From Halorubrum sp. BV1 (GTDB lineage: Archaea; Halobacteriota; Halobacteria; Halobacteriales; Haloferacaceae), in contig NZ_JQKV01000001.1 of assembly GCF_000746205.1 (NCBI RefSeq), positions 732,814 to 796,813 of the forward strand: a DNA stretch of 64,000 nucleotides, read 5' to 3'. Under the pieces are notes generated by a model. That model was not told where the DNA came from, searched no databases, and worked only from the letters and a program-made list of their open reading frames with translations. This document shows positions 1 through 8,669 of this stretch, in pieces. Position 1 is the first letter of the stretch, and the number at the start of each line of letters is the position of its first letter. The translations under genes were made by a program, and so were the position numbers.

Positions 1-28
1 GCGGGCCGACGGCGGCCCTCGCGGGGAG

Positions 29-211
29 CTACTCCTCGGGTGCCTTCCGCACCACGATGTTCCCGTCTTCGACGTGCCACTCGACGCGGTCGCCGGCACC
101 GACGTCGAGGAAGTTCCGCACCGGCTTCGGGACCGTCGTCAGGTTCTTTTCGGAGACCTTGGTATCCGTTAGGTTACCCATCGGCTCGCGGTTCGCACGT
201 AGTAGGGACAT
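29..211 (-). CDS. AbrB/SpoVT-type DNA-binding protein (small)
   Basis: A 60-residue protein whose core (about residues 16-58) reads as a swapped-hairpin AbrB domain: the stretch TKVSEKNLTTVPKPVR is the usual start of the domain, followed by a loop with GAGDRVEWHVEDG and a final beta strand ending VVRKAP. Such proteins are DNA-binding transition regulators or antitoxins. No toxin gene lies beside it in the visible sequence, so a stand-alone regulator is more likely than a toxin-antitoxin partner. A second in-frame ATG at position 181 would remove ten residues and still keep the whole domain; either start is possible. Confidence 0.75.
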   Translation of the reverse strand: MSLLRANREPMGNLTDTKVSEKNLTTVPKPVRNFLDVGAGDRVEWHVEDGNIVVRKAPEE

Positions 212-272
212 AGTTTACGCTACGGACACGCGTAGCGGCGAGGCGGCTTGAAAATCGGCCGACCAGCCGCGC

Positions 273-560
273 TCAGACTGCGGAGTTCCAGCGGTGAGCG
301 CCGCCGTCGGAGGCGTTTCCGAAATCCAGATCGAACCGGTCCGATTCGAGCAACACCGTCCCCGGGACGTACGCGCCGTCGTCGACCGCGGTGAGCAGGT
401 TGCGTTCGCACATCGTCTCCAGTACGTCCTCGACGGTGCGCTCGCGCCCCTCGATCAGGTTCGCCTCCTCGACGACGCCTGCGACCGTCACCCGCCCTTC
501 GAGCATCGCCAAGCGGATCGCCGACACCCACGCAGGCTCTCGTCGCATCTCCCGACACAT
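273..560 (-). CDS. small hypothetical haloarchaeal protein, possible winged-helix
   Basis: A 95-residue protein rich in acidic residues. I do not recognise the family. The arrangement of short helices (AWVSAIRLAMLEG, then VTVAGVVEEANL, then TVEDVLETMCERNLL) followed by a short strand pair looks like a winged-helix fold, so a transcription regulator is possible but not shown. The start at 560 is chosen because a TATA-like catatacc lies at 588-595, the distance expected for a leaderless archaeal transcript; an upstream in-frame ATG at 590 would sit on top of that box. The stop lies about 60 nt beyond the divergent AbrB-like gene's promoter side. Confidence 0.55.
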   Translation of the reverse strand: MCREMRREPAWVSAIRLAMLEGRVTVAGVVEEANLIEGRERTVEDVLETMCERNLLTAVDDGAYVPGTVLLESDRFDLDFGNASDGGAHRWNSAV

Positions 561-640
561 GACAGTCGTACGCACACTCCCGTCAACCATATACCTTCGC
601 AAGACACTCCCCGTCCGGTGATCGCCTATCGTCGCTCCGG

Positions 641-3028
641 TCAGTCGCCGGCCGTCTCGCGCGTGAACCGATCGAGCGCGAACTCGAGCATGTCCGGGCT
701 CACGGGGCGATACTCCTCGCGTTCGTGGTCGGGGAGATACGCGCGAACGCTGTTCCACGACTCGCGGGCGTACCGCGCGTCGAGGAGGACGCGGACGCCG
801 CGCTCGTCCGGGCCGCGTATCACCCGTCCCACGGCCTGCCGAGCCTTTCGGACCGCGGGGACCGTGAGCGCCGTCTTGAACCCCGACTCGAACCGGCGGT
901 CGTAGGCGGTGATCACCGCTCGCGTCCGCGGCCGCGCCGTGTTGATGATCGGGACGCCGCAGACGACGGCCGCCGAGAGCCGGTCGCCGCGGTAGTCGAC
1001 GCCCTCCGTGAGCGTTCCCCGCAGGCTCGTCACGAGCACCTTGCCATCGCCCGCGAAGAAGTCGTCTTTCAGCGACTCCGTCGCCCGGTCGCCGGACGAC
1101 TCGTCGAGGAGGACCGGCTTGTCGAGTCGGTCATCGAGCGCGTCGGCCATCCACGTCGCCTCCGCGTAGCTCGGGGTGCCGACCAGCACGTTCCCCTCGC
1201 GGCGCGCGACCGCGGCCGTCGCGTCGAGGTGCGCGAGCCGCGTGTCGTTCCTTTCGCCCGGCGGGCCGCGGTTCTCGTGGGTGAACTTCGGCGCGTCGAC
1301 CGCGAAGCTCGCGCGGTTCTCCGGAGGAAAGGAGAGTCCGTACGTCCGCTCGACGACCGGTCGCCCCCGCGCTTCGAGGTGGTCGAGGCCCGTCACCTCG
1401 CGGAACACGTCCATCGGCTCCAGCGTCGCGCTCATGAGCACGCCGCCGCCGAACTCGGCGAGCCGGTCGCCGATCGGCTCGCTCGGCAGGCAGTTGTACA
1501 GCGCGAGGCTCGCGTTGTACGCGCGCCGCCACGAGTCGGGCGGCGCGGTCTCGTCCCACGTCCGCTCTAAGTCGACCGCGCGGAAGAAGTCCTCGTGTCC
1601 CTCGCGATACCACGCGTTGAGCGTGCGGCCGACGCCCGGCGCGGCGCGCTTCTTGTCCTCGTCTTCGAGCGAATCGAGGACGCGCTTGACGACCGCGCCC
1701 ACCTGCTTGGCGCGCGCCCAGACGCGGTCGCCGTACTCCTCCCGTTTCGCCCACGTCGTGATCGCGTCTTCGCCCGGCGCTTCCGGGTCGCGAAGCGGGA
1801 TCTCGTCGTCGTCGAGCTCGCGCATCGACGCGCGCCAGTCCGGACGCTCGCGGTCGAGCCGCTCGGTCACTCGGCGGTCGAGTTCGCCGCGGAGGTCGGC
1901 GTAGAACTCCCGGACGGCCTCGATCTCGTCGACGGTCACGTCCGAATCCTCGATCTCGCCGCGGACCAAGGCGGCGTCTTCGGACTCCGCGCCCGCGGTC
2001 TCGAACGACAGCGGCTGGACGACGCGGGTGAGTTCGTTCTCGGCGTCGCGCAGGCTCGCGTCCGCGACGGCGTCGCTCACGAGGTCGCGCACGCGCGGTT
2101 CGAGCATGTGCGCCTCGTCGCAGACGACGAACGTCGCGTCGTCGAGCAGCGCGCCGGTGAACGTCCCGGTCGTCACGGGGTCGAACGCGTGATAGTAGTT
2201 GCCGATGACGACCTCGACCTCCGGGACGAGCGCGCCCATGACCGAGTGCGGACACGAGCCGTGGCCCGCGGCGAGCCGGACCAGTTCGTCGCTGTCGACG
2301 TGGCCGATATCGGTCACGTCGAACGGCACCGCCTCCGCGGGGTCGCCGTCCTCTGGGAGATCGTCGAGGAAGCCGGCGTAAAAGGGGCAGAACTCGGTCC
2401 CCTCGAACTCCTCCGTGTCGGGGCGGTACGGGGTGGCCTCGCCGTCGACGCTGAGGTAGTCGGCGTCAGGGGCGGCGGAACCGGGGGCGTCGCCGGTCGC
2501 GGGGCCGGCGGCGGTGCCGGACGACCCCGAGTCCAGCAATCCAACCTGCTGGCTCCGCGCCTCGCTGACGAGGTTCGAGGTCGTCGTCGCACCGCCCTCG
2601 CCGACGAGGTTGCGGGTGCGTTCGCGGAGCCCCTCGCAGCGCTCGTAGACGGTTTCACGGTCGATTCCGGCGCGGTTCTGTCGGGCGTACGGACAGACGT
2701 CCGCCTTCCCGACGAGCGTGAGTCCGGAGACGGGGTCGTACCCCTCCGGGAGGCTCTCGTTTATCGTTTCGAGATCCGTCTCGAACTGGCGGAGCTGCTG
2801 TTTGACACTCGTGAGCACGAACACGCGCTCGAACGCGGAGTCGGGGTCGCGCACGCGGTCGAGGCCGGCCGTGAGCGCGAGCATCGTCTTACCGGTCCCG
2901 CACGCGCCCTCCAACGCGAGGAACCCGCCCGCCTCGGCGGCGTCGATGGCGGCGTCGATGCCGTCGGCCTGCTCTGGGTAGGGCTCGGGGTGGCCGAAGA
3001 GGTCGGCCCACGGCGGCGAGTCGGTCAC
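641..3028 (-). CDS. XPD/Rad3-family ATP-dependent DNA helicase
   Basis: A 795-residue superfamily-2 helicase. Walker A GACGTGKT is at about residues 41-48 and the DEAH box at 304-307. Late motifs include GVLMSATLEP, then TSLRGTLTEGVDY and QAVGRVIRG. Four cysteines at about 112, 131, 214 and 259 lie between Walker A and DEAH, where XPD/FancJ/DinG-type enzymes carry their 4Fe-4S cluster. A low-complexity acidic and glycine-rich insertion (about 145-190) sits within the cluster domain. Family members unwind DNA 5'-3' in repair. A TTTAAA box at 3053-3058 lies 27 nt upstream of the ATG, which supports the start and leaderless transcription. It appears monocistronic; the haloarchaeal paralogues are called Rad3a/Rad3b, but I cannot say which one this is. 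Confidence 0.92.
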   Translation of the reverse strand: MTDSPPWADLFGHPEPYPEQADGIDAAIDAAEAGGFLALEGACGTGKTMLALTAGLDRVRDPDSAFERVFVLTSVKQQLRQFETDLETINESLPEGYDPVSGLTLVGKADVCPYARQNRAGIDRETVYERCEGLRERTRNLVGEGGATTTSNLVSEARSQQVGLLDSGSSGTAAGPATGDAPGSAAPDADYLSVDGEATPYRPDTEEFEGTEFCPFYAGFLDDLPEDGDPAEAVPFDVTDIGHVDSDELVRLAAGHGSCPHSVMGALVPEVEVVIGNYYHAFDPVTTGTFTGALLDDATFVVCDEAHMLEPRVRDLVSDAVADASLRDAENELTRVVQPLSFETAGAESEDAALVRGEIEDSDVTVDEIEAVREFYADLRGELDRRVTERLDRERPDWRASMRELDDDEIPLRDPEAPGEDAITTWAKREEYGDRVWARAKQVGAVVKRVLDSLEDEDKKRAAPGVGRTLNAWYREGHEDFFRAVDLERTWDETAPPDSWRRAYNASLALYNCLPSEPIGDRLAEFGGGVLMSATLEPMDVFREVTGLDHLEARGRPVVERTYGLSFPPENRASFAVDAPKFTHENRGPPGERNDTRLAHLDATAAVARREGNVLVGTPSYAEATWMADALDDRLDKPVLLDESSGDRATESLKDDFFAGDGKVLVTSLRGTLTEGVDYRGDRLSAAVVCGVPIINTARPRTRAVITAYDRRFESGFKTALTVPAVRKARQAVGRVIRGPDERGVRVLLDARYARESWNSVRAYLPDHEREEYRPVSPDMLEFALDRFTRETAGD

Positions 3029-3052
3029 GGAGACGGGTTACGCGGCATCGGA

Positions 3053-3058
3053 TTTAAA
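3053..3058 (-). promoter_or_regulatory. TATA box of the XPD/Rad3-type helicase gene
   Basis: The sequence TTTAAA is centred about 27 nt upstream of the helicase ATG at 3028, in an otherwise GC-rich stretch. That is the spacing expected for an archaeal TATA element driving a leaderless mRNA. Confidence 0.5.
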
Positions 3059-3100
3059 CGCTTCATCGGCTGTTGCGAGTATCGCAGATGCAGGCGTTTC

Positions 3101-3176
3101 CGGTGCGGGCGTCGCGAACGCGGGCGCTGCCGGTGCGGGCGTCGCGAACGCGGGCGCTGCCGGTGCGGGCGTCGCA
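3101..3176. repeat. 30-bp tandem repeat, about 2.5 copies
   Basis: Two perfect head-to-tail copies of a 30-bp GC-rich unit (3101-3130 and 3131-3160) and a 16-bp partial third copy (3161-3176), in the gap between the helicase and the HAD phosphatase. Because 30 is a multiple of three, the repeat stays open in several frames and creates spurious ORFs. No protein function is evident; it is probably a replication-slippage minisatellite. Confidence 0.85.
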
Positions 3177-3229
3177 GCCGCTCGTCGCCGCTCTTGCGGC
3201 GAGCGGCGGTCCGCCGGCGACCGGAGGCC

Positions 3230-3886
3230 TCACCCGACGATATCGTGGAGGTCGGAGAGCTGCTCTATCTCCCACGTCGGCCAGACGTTCAGGTCCCAGT
3301 TGCGGCGGTGCGGGCGGCGGATGAACGCCGAGTCGATCCCGGCGTTCTCGGCGGCTCGCACGTCGGACTCGTTATCGCCGACGAACAGCGCGTTGTCGGC
3401 GTCGAGGTCGCCGAGCGCCTGCTCGATGTAGTGGGGGTTCGGCTTCCGAAGTTGGAGCGAGTGGATCGTCGGCTCGCGGCCGTAGGCGGCACCGAACCGG
3501 TCGAACCCCTCGAAGTGGTCGACGAGGAAGTCGACGGTCGCCTGCTGGTTCGAGGAGACGATCCCCATCTCCACGTCGAGGTCCTCCAGTTCGTTGAGGT
3601 CGTCGTACGGGGTCTTTCGTCCCGCGCGCGCCTCGTGCTGTTGGGCCTTCGAGACCACGTCGTCGCGAGTCCGCCAGAACGACCCCGGATCGAGGTCGTA
3701 CGTCTGACAGACGGTCCCCACGCTGCCGGGGGTCGCGCCGATCGTCATCTGCTCTACGTCGTCCGAATCGGGCTCCTCGACGCCGCACTCGACGAACGCG
3801 TCCCGGGTCGCATCCCGGAGCACGTCGAATCGCGTGCGGCCCACGAGGACACCGTCGTTGTCGAACACGACGGTATCGTACGTCAT
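3230..3886 (-). CDS. HAD-superfamily hydrolase (phosphoglycolate-phosphatase-like)
   Basis: A 218-residue haloacid-dehalogenase-fold hydrolase. Motif I (DNDGVL) is near the N-terminus, with Asn where the second Asp of DxD usually lies two residues after the nucleophile; the first Asp is intact. Motif II is GIVSSNQ, the motif III lysine is KPNPHY, and motif IV is FVGDNESDVRAAENAGID. A helical cap follows motif I, as in phosphatases acting on small phosphate esters such as phosphoglycolate. The substrate cannot be read from sequence. I start it at the ATG for MTYDTVVFDN rather than three codons upstream, because that Met sits directly before the first beta strand. Confidence 0.85.
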   Translation of the reverse strand: MTYDTVVFDNDGVLVGRTRFDVLRDATRDAFVECGVEEPDSDDVEQMTIGATPGSVGTVCQTYDLDPGSFWRTRDDVVSKAQQHEARAGRKTPYDDLNELEDLDVEMGIVSSNQQATVDFLVDHFEGFDRFGAAYGREPTIHSLQLRKPNPHYIEQALGDLDADNALFVGDNESDVRAAENAGIDSAFIRRPHRRNWDLNVWPTWEIEQLSDLHDIVG

Positions 3887-3977
3887 ACACCACATCGACG
3901 GCCGAGAGGGATAAGCGTTTCAGTCGGATTATCGGCGACGAGACGCGAGACCAGCCGGGTTTACATCGCGTCCCGAT

Positions 3978-4427
3978 ATGAAACGAGGCATGCGCGTGAG
4001 CGTCATCGGCGGGAGCTCGATCGGGGCGGAGACCGCGGCGGTCGCCGAGGAGCTCGGCGAGCGGCTGGCCGAGCGCGGCCACGTCGTCGTCTGCGGCGGG
4101 CTCGGCGGCGTCATGGAAGCGGTCTGTCGCGGCGCTCGCGGGGTCGGCGGCGAGACCATCGGAATCCTCCCGACCGACCGACGCGCGGACGCGAACGACC
4201 ACGTCACCACGCCGATCGCGACGGGGATGGGTCACGCGCGCAACGCGCTCGTCGTCCTGAACGGCGACGCGGTGATCGCGGTCGACGGCGGTCCGGGGAC
4301 CCTCTCTGAGATCGGACTCGCGCTCGCGCACGGACGGCCGGTCGCGGGGCTCGACACCCACGATGTCGCGGGCGTGGCGGCGGTCGAGTCGCCGGACGCG
4401 GCGGTCGAGCACGTAGAGGGGGCCTAG
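3978..4427 (+). CDS. TIGR00725/LOG-like nucleotide-binding family protein
   Basis: A 149-residue Rossmann-like protein of the lysine-decarboxylase-like/LOG clan (TIGR00725 type). It has the early VSVIGGSS strand-loop, then CGGLGGVMEAVCRGA, and the clan's hallmark PGTLSEIG loop, where the Glu belongs to the PGGxGTxxE-like motif. Relatives include cytokinin-activating phosphoribohydrolases, but the short TIGR00725 subgroup has no established reaction. It is divergent from the HAD gene, about 90 nt away. An alternative start five codons downstream (MRVSVIGG) is equally compatible with the fold. Confidence 0.8.
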   Translation: MKRGMRVSVIGGSSIGAETAAVAEELGERLAERGHVVVCGGLGGVMEAVCRGARGVGGETIGILPTDRRADANDHVTTPIATGMGHARNALVVLNGDAVIAVDGGPGTLSEIGLALAHGRPVAGLDTHDVAGVAAVESPDAAVEHVEGA

Positions 4428-4500
4428 ATTGGTCCAGATCTGCCGCCGAGCGCCGTCGCTAACTCGGTGTCGACTCTCCTGGCGGCGCTGGTCTTGACCG

Positions 4501-5568
4501 TCACGCGTCGTCGACGCCCGTTATCTCGAATCTGGCCCCGCCGCTCGCGCCCTCTGACACGTCGATATCCCACCCGTGGGCGGTGGCGATGTCGCGAGCG
4601 ATGTTGAGGCCGAATCCCGTCCCGTCGTCGTTGGTCGTGTACCCGATCTCGAACACGCGCTCCCGGTCGTCGCGGGGAATTCCCGGGCCGTCGTCCTCGA
4701 CGAAAAAGCCCGACGGCATGACGGCCTCGGCCCGCGTCGTCGTGTACATCGGCGCGATCTCGCCGACGGTGACGGTCACGTCGTCGTCGCCGTTCTCGGT
4801 CGCGTTGCGGAACAGGTTCTCGAAGAGCCGCTTCAGTCGGCTCGGATCCGCCAGTATCGTCCGGTCGCCAGCAATGACGAGCGTCGCGCCGCCGGTCTCG
4901 ACGTTTGCCCAGCACTTGTTGGCGAGCGTTGACAGCTCGACCGGTTCGCGTTCCCGCGGTGTCTCGCCCTGTCTCGCGAGCGTCAGCAGGTCGGCTATCA
5001 GTTCGAGCGTGCGGTCGACCGCGGTCGAGGCGTCTTCAAGGTGATCGGAGTCGCAGTCGCGTTCCGCCAGGTCGAGCCGCCCCTGTGCGACGGTGAGGGG
5101 ATTTCGGAGGTCGTGAGAGACGCCGCGAACAAACTCGTCGAGCCGCTGTCGCTGCCGTTCGACGTCGGCGGCGGCGCGAGCGGACGCCACGACGTTCGAT
5201 ATCCGATGAGCGAGGACGGTCGCGTCCGCGTCGCCGCACGCTCGCACGACGTCGGTGGCCCCCGCGTCGAGCGCCTCGGCGGCGGCGTCCGCGTCGAGCG
5301 CCTCGTCGAGACAGCACACGATCGGGAGGTCCGAGCGTCGGTCCCGGACTGTCTCGACGATCGGCGTTGCGGTCGCGTCGACGGGCGTCCCGACGACGAG
5401 CAGGCAGTCGATCGCCGAGTCTCGGAGCAGGTCCACGGCCGCGTCGACTCCCGTGACCGGTTCGACGACGAAACGGTCGTCCGCGCGCTCCAGCGACGAC
5501 GACAGCTCCGTCGCTCTGTCGGAGGTGCCGACGAGGACGACGGCTATCGAGTCGCGAGTCAGTGGCAT
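4501..5568 (-). CDS. soluble histidine kinase with degenerate receiver domain
   Basis: A 355-residue protein with no membrane segment. Residues 1-120 look like a response-regulator receiver fold, but the position where the phospho-acceptor Asp should lie reads CLLVVGTPVD (about 55-64), so it is probably a pseudo-receiver. A HisKA dimerisation helix follows, with the H-box SHDLRNPL (His at about 152). The HATPase domain shows an N-box (LFRNATENG), G1 (EDDGPGIP) and G2 (GTGFGLNI). It should autophosphorylate in response to a cytoplasmic or partner signal. No partner regulator gene is adjacent, which is usual in haloarchaea. Confidence 0.88.
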   Translation of the reverse strand: MPLTRDSIAVVLVGTSDRATELSSSLERADDRFVVEPVTGVDAAVDLLRDSAIDCLLVVGTPVDATATPIVETVRDRRSDLPIVCCLDEALDADAAAEALDAGATDVVRACGDADATVLAHRISNVVASARAAADVERQRQRLDEFVRGVSHDLRNPLTVAQGRLDLAERDCDSDHLEDASTAVDRTLELIADLLTLARQGETPREREPVELSTLANKCWANVETGGATLVIAGDRTILADPSRLKRLFENLFRNATENGDDDVTVTVGEIAPMYTTTRAEAVMPSGFFVEDDGPGIPRDDRERVFEIGYTTNDDGTGFGLNIARDIATAHGWDIDVSEGASGGARFEITGVDDA

Positions 5569-5635
5569 CGGGCGTGTATGGTGTTCTCGCGGTCACCGAT
5601 GTATACTTATTGGCCGTGCCGTGTGCCGTCACCAC

Positions 5636-6427
5636 TCAGCGCCACGAGGGGTCGTCGGAACCGTCCGGGTCGTCGCCGGCGGTCGTCTCTCCCGAGCCGC
5701 CTGTCGTCTCGTCGTCCGCATCTTGATCGGCGGCGGCGATGTTTCTGAACCGATCGTCGGGCTCGTCTCGATCGTTTCGGGCGCGGTCGTCGCGGGCGCG
5801 GTCGTCGCGGGCGCGGTCGTGTTCGCCCCGCCCGATCCGACCCGCGTCGTCCGGCGAGCCGCCGACACCGGAGGCGACGCGGTCGCGGTCGTCGCGCCCG
5901 TCGAGAACGTGGGCGACGAGGTAGCCGAATCCCATCGCGTTGAGCGCGCCGGTCACGAGGCCGCCGAGAACCGGGACGACCCCGAGAAGCGCCCACGCGA
6001 GCGCGCCGACGACGAGCGCCGTGCCCAATCCGTCACCGACGTCGGTCACGTCGCCGATCCAGCGCCCGAGCGCGACGACGCCGACGGTAGTGGTCGCGAC
6101 GCCGACGACCGCGAGCGCGAGCAGTCCGGGGATGACGACGAGGAGCCCGACGATCGTGATGGCGAAAAGGACCGCCGCGGCCGCGATCGCGATGTACGCG
6201 CCGAACCCGTAGACGAACGCCATGACCGGCTCGCCGCGCACGTACCTGGCTCCCTCGTCGGTGAAATCCGGAGCGACGGCGATCACGATCGCGCCGAGGA
6301 CGCCGACGACAGCGAGTTCGATCACGAAGGAGAGCCCGGTACTGATGGCGAATCCGAGCGGCTCGGTCGGGTTCGTCGGCCCCGGACCGATCCCGTCTAT
6401 CGCAGTCGAAAGCAGTGTGGAGGGCAT
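5636..6427 (-). CDS. polytopic membrane protein with charged tail, unknown function
   Basis: A 263-residue protein with about four hydrophobic segments between residues 25 and 170 (for example ELAVVGVLGAIVIAVA and AYIAIAAAAVLFAITIVGLL). A cytoplasmic-looking tail of about 90 residues follows, rich in Asp/Arg and containing a short RARDD repeat run at about 205-222. The glycine/valine-rich segment with LLVVIPGLL resembles membrane domains found beside bactofilin-like proteins in haloarchaea, but I would not name it on that basis. It stands alone between a kinase and dph2. Confidence 0.7.
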   Translation of the reverse strand: MPSTLLSTAIDGIGPGPTNPTEPLGFAISTGLSFVIELAVVGVLGAIVIAVAPDFTDEGARYVRGEPVMAFVYGFGAYIAIAAAAVLFAITIVGLLVVIPGLLALAVVGVATTTVGVVALGRWIGDVTDVGDGLGTALVVGALAWALLGVVPVLGGLVTGALNAMGFGYLVAHVLDGRDDRDRVASGVGGSPDDAGRIGRGEHDRARDDRARDDRARNDRDEPDDRFRNIAAADQDADDETTGGSGETTAGDDPDGSDDPSWR

Positions 6428-6566
6428 CGTCCACAGTGTGACGGACGGGTTTCAAGAATCTTGTCACAGTGGACGGGAGACGAAGCGCGTCGCGTGCGGC
6501 GGCTATGGTGCGTCGCGGGCGACGATCAGCGATCAGACCACCGGCCGGCGTCCCCGGCGACGGTAA

Positions 6567-7610
6567 CTACCAAGTGTCGTGGAACGTGTCGAACTCGATC
6601 GAATCGAGCGGCTTCTCGCCGATCGCGGCCTCGTACTCGCCCGGCGTCAGCATGGGCTTGTGGAAGCGCGGGCCGTCGTCGGTCGTGATCCGGGGACAGC
6701 CGGTGTTGACGAACGCGTCCATATCGAAGTTGCGCAGGCGGTCCGGCGTCACCTCGTCCATCGTGATCAGGTAGGCGTTGTCGTTGTTCTCGACGATCTC
6801 CTGGGCGGTTTCCCACCGACCTTGGCCGATCTTCGTACAGAAGATGACGCCCCACTTCTCGGCGTCCATCGCCTTGTGGACCGAGGCGTAGCGCTGCTTG
6901 AGGAACTGGTCGTGTTCGGCGACCTTCACGACGTTGTTGACCGGGTCGGCGATGATCACGCGCTTGTCGGGGTGCTCCATCGCGAGTCCGACCGGATGGA
7001 ACTTCCCGCCGCCGACGTACAGCACCTGCTCCGCGTCGATGTCGGCGGAGGCGTAGTTACACCCCAAGACCTGTCCCTCCTTCGTGAGCCGGTCGTCGCC
7101 GCGGCGGGTGTGGACCTCGTAGCCGCGCTCTTCGAGCCAGTCCGTCATCTCCTCGAAGCGGTTCATGTGCTGGGCCGTCGTGACGAGCCCCACGTCGGCG
7201 TCCTCCTCCGGCGGCGACAGCTCCTCGTCGAGGGCGTCCTCCATGATCGGGAACGGGTCGACGTTCGAGAAGAGGGGGACGTAGACGATGCTGTCGGACT
7301 CCTTCATCGGCGTGTGTCCGAAGTGGACGAACACGTCGGTCCGGCGCATCAGGTACGTGTCGAGGTCACAGGCACCGTAACAGGGCTGGCCCGACAGCAT
7401 GAACGTCACGTCGTCGGGGGCGATTTCGCGGAGGTCGTCTGCCACCTTCGGACCGCGGCGCTTGAGTCCCTCGGGGAACTGGAGGCCGACCTTCGAGGCG
7501 TCTCGCTCCTCAATCGCCTCCAAGATCCGGTCGAGTTCGTAGTCCCACTCGCGGTCGTGTTTCAGGGCCATCCCGGTCTTCGTGAGGTCGCCCTCCGTGG
7601 AGCCGCTCAT
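6567..7610 (-). CDS. dph2: Dph2-type 2-(3-amino-3-carboxypropyl)histidine synthase
   Basis: A 347-residue enzyme that makes the first step of diphthamide on elongation factor 2: transfer of the 3-amino-3-carboxypropyl group of SAM to the EF2 histidine by a non-canonical radical-SAM cluster. Three widely spaced cysteines match the family's cluster ligands: YGAC (Cys 81), LGC (Cys 184) and NTGC (Cys 305). Other family blocks are LQFPEGLK, SGQPCYGACD and VHFGHTPM. The ATG at 7610 is chosen because the homologous region begins about 25 residues later; reading further upstream gives only Arg-rich shadow sequence. The gene stands alone. Confidence 0.93.
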   Translation of the reverse strand: MSGSTEGDLTKTGMALKHDREWDYELDRILEAIEERDASKVGLQFPEGLKRRGPKVADDLREIAPDDVTFMLSGQPCYGACDLDTYLMRRTDVFVHFGHTPMKESDSIVYVPLFSNVDPFPIMEDALDEELSPPEEDADVGLVTTAQHMNRFEEMTDWLEERGYEVHTRRGDDRLTKEGQVLGCNYASADIDAEQVLYVGGGKFHPVGLAMEHPDKRVIIADPVNNVVKVAEHDQFLKQRYASVHKAMDAEKWGVIFCTKIGQGRWETAQEIVENNDNAYLITMDEVTPDRLRNFDMDAFVNTGCPRITTDDGPRFHKPMLTPGEYEAAIGEKPLDSIEFDTFHDTW

Positions 7611-7813
7611 GTCGAGCGAATTGTGCGGCTGGACGGTTAAACCGCCCGTTCGACACCGTCGACGGCGGTCGATGATGACAGAACGAGGTCGGCGACTCCG
7701 CGACCGACGACGAGCCGACCCGCGTCGGTTCCGCGACCGACGACGCGCTCCGGGAGCGAGGAGCCGCTGCCGGGGGCGACAGACCGAAACCCCGAGGCCG
7801 CGAAGGCGGGCGT

Positions 7814-8488
7814 ATGTCCGACACCTCGGAGACCGATCTCCCGCTCGAACACGTCCACGTCGCGCCCGACACAGACCCCGCGAACGCCCCGGCCGTCTTC
7901 GTCCTGCACGGCCGCGGGGCCGACGAGGAGGACCTGCTGCCGGTGGCACGACACCTCCCCGACGACCTCCACGTCGTGAGCCTGCGGGCACCGGACCCGC
8001 TTCAGGGGGGGTACACGTGGTACGAGCTCGACCTGTCCGCGGGCGGCCTCGAATCGAGCCAGCCGGACGCCGAGGACTTCCGACGCAGTCTCGACCTCGT
8101 CGTCGAGACGGTCGAGGCCGCGGTCGACGCCTACGACATCGACGCCGACCGGGTCGGCCTGCTCGGATTCAGTCAGGGCGCGATCACGAGCCTCTCGCTC
8201 CTCCTCGAAGAGCCGGACCGGTACGCGTGGGCCGTCGCGCTCCACGGCTACCTCGCCGACTCGCACGCCGACCTCGACCCGGCCGGGATCGAGGGCAAAC
8301 CGGTGTTCGTCGGTGCGGGAGCCGGCGACCGCGTTATCCCCGAGTCGCGCTCGGCGGCCGCGGCCGACCGGTTCGAGGCGCTCGGTGCGGACGTGACCCG
8401 CGGCAGCTACCCCGGCGGCCACGGAATCGGCCAGCAGGAGCTGTCCGACGTGGTCGCGTTCGTGGAGTCGCGAGCCGGCGGCGCGTGA
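7814..8488 (+). CDS. alpha/beta-hydrolase, phospholipase/carboxylesterase family
   Basis: A 224-residue soluble serine hydrolase. An oxyanion HGRG is at 32-35, the nucleophile elbow GFSQG has Ser 120, a likely acid is Asp 172 (GAGDRVIPE), and His 203 is in GGHGIG. The order and spacing match the carboxylesterase/lysophospholipase (Abhydrolase_2) family, which cleaves short acyl esters or acylated proteins. The real substrate is not predictable. No signal peptide, so cytoplasmic. It is divergent from dph2 across a 200-bp GC-rich gap in which I see no gene. Confidence 0.88.
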   Translation: MSDTSETDLPLEHVHVAPDTDPANAPAVFVLHGRGADEEDLLPVARHLPDDLHVVSLRAPDPLQGGYTWYELDLSAGGLESSQPDAEDFRRSLDLVVETVEAAVDAYDIDADRVGLLGFSQGAITSLSLLLEEPDRYAWAVALHGYLADSHADLDPAGIEGKPVFVGAGAGDRVIPESRSAAAADRFEALGADVTRGSYPGGHGIGQQELSDVVAFVESRAGGA

Positions 8489-8669
8489 GCGGTCCGGCAC
8501 CATCGTCTCCCGGAGTGGCGCTCGGCGGCGCGGAGTGCGCGCGTCGTTGACCGCGTGTCGCTCGCCGACGCGAGTCGGCGCGAGTCGGCGGCCGGCCGAT
8601 GGCCTCGGAGACGAAAGCGATCGTTTGCGTCTCGCTGACACATTTATGTGAGGCCGGTGAACGACGTGT

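Noticed and set aside
3063..3324. Open frames spanning the 30-bp tandem repeat on either strand
   Set aside because: Their length is due to a repeat unit that is a multiple of three; no domain or credible start.
1595..4309. A 904-codon open frame on the plus strand running antisense to the helicase and HAD genes
   Set aside because: Arg/Val-rich shadow created by high-GC codons; no domain, and both antisense genes have clear family motifs and promoters.
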